DNA from: a virus
Length of the DNA stretch: 27,924 nucleotides
Virus record (IMG/VR): IMGVR_UViG_3300007777_000008
Coordinates: 1 to 27,924 of that record
Direction: 5' to 3' (one strand)
A model generated the notes under the pieces. It saw nothing but the letters and a program-made list of their open reading frames with translations. It did no database searches and had not been told where the DNA came from. Made by a program: the position numbers and the translations under genes. Shown here piece after piece: positions 22,291 through 27,924 of the stretch (the first letter of the stretch is position 1; every line of letters begins with the position of its first letter).

Positions 22291-22316
22291 TAACCCTTGT
22301 CTACATGAGAGGGTTA
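22291..22316 (+). promoter_or_regulatory. hairpin after major capsid gene
   Basis: TAACCCT (22291-22297) and AGGGTTA (22310-22316) pair perfectly around 12 bases, without a T tract. Probably an mRNA 3'-end protector or weak attenuator that lets the capsid be made in excess of downstream fibres. Confidence 0.5.
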
Positions 22317-22339
22317 TCCTGAACTAATTAGGAATAACA

Positions 22340-22561
22340 ATGCCACTTTTTGAATATACCTGTAAGAACAACCATAAAGCTAACAGTGTGGTATCCTATA
22401 AACATCGTGAAGAACCTCAAGTCTGCTCTGACTGCGGAGAACCTTCTTACTTTAAGCAAACATTCTGTACTAATTTCCAATATGGCAAAGACTATAGTTC
22501 TTATGCTGCTGATACCAAAAGATGGAATACTAGAGAGAATCATAGATTAGGAAAAGGTTAA
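22340..22561 (+). CDS. FmdB-like zinc-ribbon protein
   Basis: A 73-aa protein starting MPLFEYTCKNNHKANSVVSY. The start and the Cys 8/His 12 and Cys 29/Cys 32 (CSDCGEP) pairs match the FmdB zinc-ribbon family, here with His in place of one Cys. The C-terminal half is basic and Tyr/Arg-rich. It lies between capsid and the large fibre in the late operon, an odd place for a putative regulator. It might bind nucleic acid in the head or act as late regulator. The ribosome site is TTAGGAATAAC. Confidence 0.7.
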   Translation: MPLFEYTCKNNHKANSVVSYKHREEPQVCSDCGEPSYFKQTFCTNFQYGKDYSSYAADTKRWNTRENHRLGKG

Positions 22562-22562
22562 C

Positions 22563-25500
22563 ATGGCAATTGATAGAGGACAAGGAATATCCATATCTAC
22601 AGAATTAGCTGATAGCTATGATGTACAAGGTTTAATTGAAGAGGCTACAGCTGCCAAAGAAGGGGCTGAATTAGCTTTATCTAACATTGGAGATGCCGAA
22701 ACTAACGCTGCCGTTAGTGCAGCTAGTGCTGCCACTAGTGCTACTAGCGCTTCTGCTTCGGATACAAGTGCCACTATTGCAAAGAATGCTGCAGAATTAG
22801 CTGAGACTAATGCTGAAACAGCTGAGACTAATGCTGAGACTGCTCAAACCGCAGCTGAGTTAGCAGAAACACACGCTGAAACTGCAGAAACCAATGCTCA
22901 ATCATCAGAAAATGATGCAGAAACAGCACAAACAGCTGCAGAAACAGCCAAGACTCAAGCAGAAACTTCCAAAACAGCAGCAATATCAGCCAAAACTTCA
23001 GCAGAGGCAGCAGAAACTAGCGCATTATCTTCCAAGAATGCAGCTTCAGCTTCTCAATCAAGCGCTACCGCTTCAGCTACTTCAGCTACAGCAAGTGCTG
23101 CTAGTGCTGGTAGTTCAGCTACTGACGCTCAAAGCTCAGAAGATGATGCAGATACTTCAGCTATAGCTTCAGCTGCTAGTGCAAGTGCTTCTTCTTCTAG
23201 TGCTTCTTCTGCCAGTACATCGGCTTCAACAGCTACAACTCAAGCTGGAATAGCAACTACTAAAGCAAGTGAATCGAGTACGAGTGCTACAAATTCAGCC
23301 AATAGTGCAACTAGTTCTGCAGCATCGGCTACAGTCGCAACTACTAAAGCAGCAACAGCCACTACACAAGCTGGCATTGCTACTACACAAGCAGGTATTG
23401 CAACTACTAAAGCTGGCATTGCAACTACTAAAGCAGGAGAAGCTTCTACTAGCGCTACATCTGCAGCAGGTTCAGCAACTACAGCGACTACTAAGGCTAC
23501 TAGCGCTACAGTCAGTGCCACTACTGCAACTACTCAAGCTTCTACAGCTACTACCAAGGCAGCATCGGCTTCAACTAGTGAGGGTAATGCCTCTACTAGC
23601 GCTACATCTGCAGCAGGTTCAGCTACAGCAGCAGCAGCTTCGGCAGCTAACGCAGCAGCTACTTACGATGGTTTTGATGACAGATATTTAGGCTCTAAAG
23701 CTACTGCTCCTACAGTCGATAATGACGGTAATGCATTAGTAGTAGGTGCTTTATTCTTCGATAGTGCTGGTGGTGTAATGAAGGTGTATACAGCCTCTGG
23801 TTGGATTGCAACATCTTCAGCTACATTAGCTACAATGGAGCGATTTACATTTAACGCTACTGCTGGACAAACTGCATTTAGTGGTTTAGACGAAGGTGGA
23901 GTAGATACCTTAGCTATTATTGTAGGTGCAGAAATTGTAACTATGAATGGTATCGTTCTTGAAGAGGGATCTTCAAACGACTACACAGTAACTACTTCTA
24001 CATTAACCCTTACATCAGCAGCAGCTGTTAATGACGAGGTTAATATTTATGCCTTTGGTAACTTTGAAGTTGCAAATCATTATACTAAGACAGCATCTGA
24101 TGCTAGATACGCTCAAACAGTTAACCATTATACTAAGACAGAGGGTGATGCTAGATTTGAACCTATTGATAGCGCTTATACTAAGGCTGAATCGGATACA
24201 TTATTAAACACTAAGCTACCTACCGCAGGTGGCACACTAACTGGCAACCTAAACCTAGGTGATAACGTCAAGGCACAGTTTGGTGCTAGTAATGACTTAC
24301 AGATATATCACGATGGTAATAGCTGGATTAAAGATGAAGGCACTGGTTATTTAGGGATAACAACTAACGGTACAGCTATTTATCTGCAAAAAGGAACATC
24401 TGAAACCCTTGCAGAATTTGGTGTAGATGGCGCTTGTAAGTTCAGATATGACAACTTACCTAAACTAGCCACAACCTCTACTGGTATTGATGTTACTGGT
24501 AGTGTTACTTGTGATGGTTTAACTGTAAAACCCTCATCAGGTTCGCTCACAACACGAATTGAAGGCGCAACTAATAATGATAGCTCTAAACTATATGTCA
24601 GTAATATATCGTCAGGGGATGGTGGTATTAAATATAATGCCGCTAGCAATGAGATGGATATATTCTCGTACTCAACGCTTAGGTTCAATGTAGGTACGGC
24701 AAACATATCAGGAGCTATCGGCAACGAAAGACTACGTATCACCTCAGCGGGCAACGTTGGTATTGGTACGAGTACACCTACAAGTGAACTTACAATAAAA
24801 GCAGCTACTCCGCAGATTGACTTCACTAATTCAACTAGTAATGATGTTCTTGCTAATATCCGAGCCGAAATTGATGCAGGAACTGGCGGTAAATTAGTTA
24901 TCCAGACGAAGCGTGACGGTAATACTGCGCTTGATAGGGTCACTATTAACGATGATGGCAAAGTAGGTATCGGGACGAGTAGTCCTGGTGCTAAGTTGCA
25001 CAGTACTGGTAATGTATTAGTGGGTGCAGGTAACAGTAAAGAACCTCTGATCCAGTCAACCAATTCAGGTCGTGTAGCTTCTAATCCAGGTTACTCATTT
25101 AATGGTGATCTAGATACAGGAATGTTCAATCCGAACACTAATAACACTATTGCTTTTGCTACTGGTGCTACAGAACGTATGCGTATCACCTCATCTGGCA
25201 ACGTGGGCATTGGTACGAGTAGTCCTAGTGGTAAGTTGCATATTGGTGGCGTTGGAGAACAGATCAAATTTGATACTCTTAATAGTACTGGCTCTGCTGA
25301 AATACAAGTTGTGAATGATTATGAAATCGCGATGCGGACTTGGCGTGGTGCAGCTTTTGGTGTGTACGCAGGTAATTCTAACTTTAGAATACAAGAAGGC
25401 TCAGTTACAAGATTAATGGTAAATGGGGGTGGCAACGTGGGTATTGGTACTTCGTCGCCTAGTGCTAAGTTACATGTTGAAGGTTCCGGATTGATTGATG

Positions 25501-26567
25501 CATATAATACAGGGGCCGAAGAAGGAATATTCTTTAGGGAAGGTTTCAGTAGTAGTAATAAATACAATATGGGCATAATGACATATGCCCATAATGGCTC
25601 GAGCCATGATGGTATTACTATTGGTGCATATAATGGATTCTCTATATGCACCGGCTCTAATGCTAGACAAGAACGATTTAAAGTTCATGGCTCTGGTAAT
25701 ATAACTATTAGTGCCTATAATGGTACAGCCGCATCACCATCTGAATCTGCTGATTGGCCGACACCTGCTTTAGCTATACGCACTTATGATAGTCATTCTA
25801 GAAACTCTGTTATGTCATTCGGCTATCCTGGGGATGGTATATATCAAACAGGTGATACTGTTTGGAACCTTAGGTTATCTAATATCACTGGCGGAAACGC
25901 GGCCACATCAAGTAGTAATACAAATTTAGAGCTTTTAGGACCAGGCAAACTTATTGTTGGTAAGTTGCATGTAGGGGCCACGGATGAAACAACTAAGCAG
26001 CAGATAGGCTCAATGCCTCATTTAATTGCTATAAATGGTGGTAGTTTAAGGGACGGGCAGCAATATCCATTTACGTACGCCTGGTCAGGTGCTTACTCGA
26101 CATCAAATGTAACCGAGGAAACTGTAACTACTGGTACTGTTTGGTCAAGTCGTTCAGCATCTTCACAAGAACTTTTAACATTAATGGGTAGAGCAAACGT
26201 ACAACATTTTGTCCGTAGTTTTGAGATTCGTAGAGTAACAGCAGCTAAAGCCGCAGGTGGATATACTTTCCCTTATCAACAAGTGCCTTACGGCAGAAGT
26301 TGGACAAACACGCACGCAGCCTTTGTTAAATGGGTGTCTGGACCACTACCTTATGGTTGGTGGTGTAATGGTTTAGTAGCAGATGGAAATTGGCACTGGT
26401 GCGCACAGCACACCTCAGGAACAAACCACCACTACAGCCATACACACCCTTATCTACATGCTAATGATGGCACCCCTTCAGTGATTCTAGTGGCATTACC
26501 AGGTAGCGTTGATAAGCGAGTTGATGAGCCGACAGAGTGGCAAACTTTCTCCGAAACTGAGTTTTAA
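22563..26567 (+). CDS. large modular tail fibre protein
   Basis: A 1334-aa protein. Residues about 35-365 are a low-complexity Ala/Ser/Thr/Glu/Gln region in seven-residue periods (for example AGIATTQ and AGIATTK), probably an elongated trimeric coiled coil. At 366 a YDGFDDRYLG motif opens a new domain. Around 505 come the TKTxxDARYAQ fibre repeats, then TAGGTLTGNLNLGDNVKAQF. From about 730 NVGIGTSSP repeats recur at 70-80-residue spacing (four copies). The C-terminal about 160 residues, rich in Trp, Tyr and His (FPYQQVPYGRSW, HHYSHTHPYLH), are likely the receptor-binding tip. No autocleaving chaperone motif is visible. Confidence 0.85.
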   Translation: MAIDRGQGISISTELADSYDVQGLIEEATAAKEGAELALSNIGDAETNAAVSAASAATSATSASASDTSATIAKNAAELAETNAETAETNAETAQTAAELAETHAETAETNAQSSENDAETAQTAAETAKTQAETSKTAAISAKTSAEAAETSALSSKNAASASQSSATASATSATASAASAGSSATDAQSSEDDADTSAIASAASASASSSSASSASTSASTATTQAGIATTKASESSTSATNSANSATSSAASATVATTKAATATTQAGIATTQAGIATTKAGIATTKAGEASTSATSAAGSATTATTKATSATVSATTATTQASTATTKAASASTSEGNASTSATSAAGSATAAAASAANAAATYDGFDDRYLGSKATAPTVDNDGNALVVGALFFDSAGGVMKVYTASGWIATSSATLATMERFTFNATAGQTAFSGLDEGGVDTLAIIVGAEIVTMNGIVLEEGSSNDYTVTTSTLTLTSAAAVNDEVNIYAFGNFEVANHYTKTASDARYAQTVNHYTKTEGDARFEPIDSAYTKAESDTLLNTKLPTAGGTLTGNLNLGDNVKAQFGASNDLQIYHDGNSWIKDEGTGYLGITTNGTAIYLQKGTSETLAEFGVDGACKFRYDNLPKLATTSTGIDVTGSVTCDGLTVKPSSGSLTTRIEGATNNDSSKLYVSNISSGDGGIKYNAASNEMDIFSYSTLRFNVGTANISGAIGNERLRITSAGNVGIGTSTPTSELTIKAATPQIDFTNSTSNDVLANIRAEIDAGTGGKLVIQTKRDGNTALDRVTINDDGKVGIGTSSPGAKLHSTGNVLVGAGNSKEPLIQSTNSGRVASNPGYSFNGDLDTGMFNPNTNNTIAFATGATERMRITSSGNVGIGTSSPSGKLHIGGVGEQIKFDTLNSTGSAEIQVVNDYEIAMRTWRGAAFGVYAGNSNFRIQEGSVTRLMVNGGGNVGIGTSSPSAKLHVEGSGLIDAYNTGAEEGIFFREGFSSSNKYNMGIMTYAHNGSSHDGITIGAYNGFSICTGSNARQERFKVHGSGNITISAYNGTAASPSESADWPTPALAIRTYDSHSRNSVMSFGYPGDGIYQTGDTVWNLRLSNITGGNAATSSSNTNLELLGPGKLIVGKLHVGATDETTKQQIGSMPHLIAINGGSLRDGQQYPFTYAWSGAYSTSNVTEETVTTGTVWSSRSASSQELLTLMGRANVQHFVRSFEIRRVTAAKAAGGYTFPYQQVPYGRSWTNTHAAFVKWVSGPLPYGWWCNGLVADGNWHWCAQHTSGTNHHYSHTHPYLHANDGTPSVILVALPGSVDKRVDEPTEWQTFSETEF
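23228..23440 (+). repeat. heptad-coding repeats in fibre
   Basis: Near-identical 21-bp in-frame units code AGIATTQ or AGIATTK, with several copies in series, and related units continue downstream. They extend the Ala/Thr-rich fibre shaft and can change copy number by slippage. Confidence 0.7.
23445..23623 (+). repeat. 32-bp direct repeat in fibre gene
   Basis: The same 32 bases begin at 23445 and at 23592, 147 bases apart (49 codons, in frame), starting TCTACTAGCGCTACATC. Recombination between them would delete exactly 49 residues of the shaft without a frameshift. Confidence 0.85.
24748..25480 (+). repeat. NVGIGTS repeats in fibre
   Basis: Four copies of a NVGIGTSSPxxKLH-type motif, near 24754, 24963, 25200 and 25435, mostly after an ERLRITS-like or related strand. 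The module spacing is 209-237 bases. A repeated beta module in the distal fibre. Confidence 0.75.
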
Positions 26568-26579
26568 TAAGGAACTATT

Positions 26580-26792
26580 ATGATTGAAAGAAACGGACAA
26601 GAATATTTAGATGAGGCAGATTATCAGACGATTGTTGATGAAATGGCGCGCCAAGATACTAATCAAGAATCTTTGAAGTACCTAAAGGACAGCGACTGGT
26701 ATGTAACGCGCCAAGCTGAAACGGGCAAACCCATTCCTGAAGACATCTTAACTAAACGACAAGCAGCAAGAGAATCAATAATAGGAGAATAA
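26580..26792 (+). CDS. small fibre-associated protein, chaperone-like
   Basis: A 70-aa protein with TAATAAGGAACTATT ahead. Residues 36-66 (YLKDSDWYVTRQAETGKPIP, then KRQAARESI) resemble the C-terminal part of tail-fibre assembly proteins: DSDWY, a Gly-Lys-Pro turn and a basic helix. It directly follows the 1334-aa fibre, so it may assist its trimerisation. The family call is tentative. Confidence 0.55.
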   Translation: MIERNGQEYLDEADYQTIVDEMARQDTNQESLKYLKDSDWYVTRQAETGKPIPEDILTKRQAARESIIGE

Positions 26793-26795
26793 ATA

Positions 26796-27104
26796 ATGAA
26801 CGTAACAATCAACAACGTAGAGTCAAACACAGCAGATGGCACTATTACAACAGCACACTGGAACGCATCAATCACAGAGGGTGATTACACAGCATCATCA
26901 TACGGTTCAGCGGGATTTACAAGAGATGAAGAGTCACCAACACTAATCCCATTTGCCAACGTAACAGAGGTAGATGTGGTGGCGTGGGTAACAGCATCAC
27001 TTGACGAGAACTTAGAAGCAAACCTATTAGCAGACATTGAGAGTCAAAAGAACCCAACGTCTGTTAGTGGTGTGCCTTGGGTAGCAGAAGAAGCAGCAGC
27101 TTAA
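26796..27104 (+). CDS. DUF7936-like tail-region protein
   Basis: A 102-aa acidic protein with an ATAGGAGAATAAATA ribosome site. Sequence blocks GTITTAHWNASITEGDYTAS, then FANVTEVDVVAWVTASLDEN and KNPTSVSGVPW, are those of a small protein that recurs beside fibre genes in many aquatic phages (DUF7936). The role is unknown, possibly structural or a fibre accessory. Confidence 0.7.
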   Translation: MNVTINNVESNTADGTITTAHWNASITEGDYTASSYGSAGFTRDEESPTLIPFANVTEVDVVAWVTASLDENLEANLLADIESQKNPTSVSGVPWVAEEAAA

Positions 27105-27127
27105 TTTAACAACTAGGAGAAATACAA

Positions 27128-27355
27128 ATGTCTAAAAAACAAAAAGAACAGACTATTACTATTGATGACGTAGAGCATAAGGTAGATGATTTAACACAAG
27201 AGCAAGTGGCAATGGTTAATCACGTTTCAGACTTAGACCGTAAGCTATCATCAGCACAGTTTAATATTACACAGTTGCAATTTGGAAGGGATGCGTTTAT
27301 GAGCGCCCTAACTCAATCGTTAAAAGTTGAAGAAGCAGAAGAAGTTACAGAGTAA
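27128..27355 (+). CDS. DUF6447-like small protein
   Basis: A 75-aa acidic protein with a CTAGGAGAAATACAA ribosome site. TITIDDVEHKVDDLTQEQVA (residues 9-28) followed by a coiled-coil helix is the DUF6447 pattern, found next to tail-fibre genes in marine phages. The function is unknown. Confidence 0.7.
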   Translation: MSKKQKEQTITIDDVEHKVDDLTQEQVAMVNHVSDLDRKLSSAQFNITQLQFGRDAFMSALTQSLKVEEAEEVTE

Positions 27356-27361
27356 ACATTA

Positions 27362-27378
27362 GGCGGTGAGAGTCCGCC
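27362..27378 (+). promoter_or_regulatory. G/C hairpin between late genes
   Basis: GGCGG (27362-27366) and CCGCC (27374-27378) around TGAGAGT, just after the DUF6447-like stop. No T tract follows, so it is more likely an mRNA processing or stability element than a terminator. Confidence 0.35.
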
Positions 27379-27403
27379 AACACATTAAATAAAGGAGCTA
27401 ACT

Positions 27404-27924
27404 ATGAGTAAAGCAAGAAAACTAGCGGACCTACTAACATCTAGTGGTGACGTTAAAACCGATCATTTAGATAATGCTACTTATAGTGATGCAACTACAT
27501 CCGCTAAAGGGTTAATGGCCTCTGGTGATAAGAGTAAGTTAGATGGTATTGAGACAGGTGCTAAAGCAGACCAAACTAAAGCAGACATAGATGCCCTAGG
27601 TGTTAATGCTTCTACTGTTAATTCTAAGACAGTAGCTACTAATGTTCCTTCAGGTGCAGTCTTCACAGATACTAATACAACATATTCAGTCGGTGATGGT
27701 GGATTAACTCAGAAGAACTTCACTACTACGTTAAACACTAAGTTAAGTGGTATTGAGGATGGTGCTAAAGCAGACCAAACTAAAGCTGATATTGAAGCTC
27801 TTGGTGTTAATGCTAGTACATTGGATGCTTACAACAACACCGCAGCTATCACAGGTAACGCAGTTGACATCTTTATCTATGACACATCTAAAGGCAGTGA
27901 TGGTGGTGCTTGGAGAAAACGTAC
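27404..27924 (+). CDS. tail fibre/appendage protein, 3'-truncated by window edge
   Basis: It starts MSKARKLADLLTSSGDVKTD with the strong site AAAGGAGCTAACT and stays open to the window end (173 codons). It has two copies of GAKADQTKADI(D/E)ALGVNA, 204 bases (68 codons) apart, and the KLDGIE motif common in fibres. The end DIFIYDTSKGSDGGAWRKR is a pattern I know from tail proteins of marine phages. It is not in frame with the truncated gene at base 1, so the two are not one simple gene joined at the window ends. Confidence 0.8.
   Translation, partial: MSKARKLADLLTSSGDVKTDHLDNATYSDATTSAKGLMASGDKSKLDGIETGAKADQTKADIDALGVNASTVNSKTVATNVPSGAVFTDTNTTYSVGDGGLTQKNFTTTLNTKLSGIEDGAKADQTKADIEALGVNASTLDAYNNTAAITGNAVDIFIYDTSKGSDGGAWRKR

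Noticed and set aside
23240-25063. Long minus-strand frames within the big fibre gene
   Set aside because: They mirror the repetitive, stop-poor plus-strand composition and have no ribosome sites or recognisable domains.
25980-26567. Diversity-generating retroelement target in the fibre C-terminus (aromatic-rich tip)
   Set aside because: No reverse transcriptase and no matching template repeat found in the window. An aromatic-rich tip alone is ordinary for fibres.
1-27924. Direct circular closure of the window
   Set aside because: The frame at the right edge ends with two bases of a codon and would enter the left edge in the wrong frame. No terminal repeat was seen between the two ends.

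Overview
The window reads as part of the genome of a tailed, podovirus-like dsDNA phage of aquatic type. The DNA is AT-rich and densely coded, and the virion genes have the character of those seen in uncultured marine phages (P22-like portal and coat, many modular fibre proteins, DUF6447/DUF7936-type small proteins). I see no ribosomal, tRNA or host metabolic genes. The host cannot be named from the sequence. A Gram-negative bacterium is likely from the Shine-Dalgarno sites and sigma70-like promoters.

Layout. (a) 1-7245, plus strand: the downstream end of the late operon. It holds a 5'-truncated collagen-like and glycine-rich fibre, a fibre-assembly chaperone-like protein, a gp10-C-like baseplate/fibre protein, four probable ejection (internal virion) proteins and a small last gene. 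A strong terminator lies at 7564-7599. (b) 7260-14294, minus strand: a tightly overlapping early/replication operon read right to left from a sigma70-like promoter at 14329-14356. It starts with small regulators and zinc-binding proteins, then Erf annealase, a mini-SSB, a separate DnaB N-terminal domain, a lambda O-like replication organiser, a DnaB C-terminal ATPase and a RusA resolvase. A 70-aa protein and an Arc-like ribbon-helix-helix repressor follow. (c) 14295-16424: a control region. It contains a divergent AT-rich promoter region, an ArdA antirestriction gene with a small partner, facing terminators, an unknown 86-aa gene and a 586-bp stretch without a convincing gene that has repeats, promoters and RNA-like inverted repeats. 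(d) 16425-27924, plus strand: the upstream part of the late operon, with TerS, TerL, portal, scaffold, major capsid, a 1334-aa fibre, fibre-associated small proteins and the start of another fibre that runs off the window.

The two plus-strand virion segments fit as one late operon on a circular map that continues beyond both ends of the window. The nozzle/tail-tube and lysis genes are not seen here and would be expected in the missing part. The DNA metabolism set (organiser, DnaB halves, SSB, Erf, RusA) has no polymerase or primase in this window, so replication probably borrows host enzymes and is recombination-assisted. No integrase is present here.

The most interesting signals are: an origin-like block inside the replication organiser gene (four 12-bp G-rich repeats that form a G-quadruplex motif, next to seven hexamers); DnaB domains carried on two separate genes; a structured RNA or packaging-site candidate ahead of the terminase genes; a three-hairpin leader before the mini-SSB gene; a short terminator-ended RNA at the end of the late operon; and several genes of 38-59 residues.
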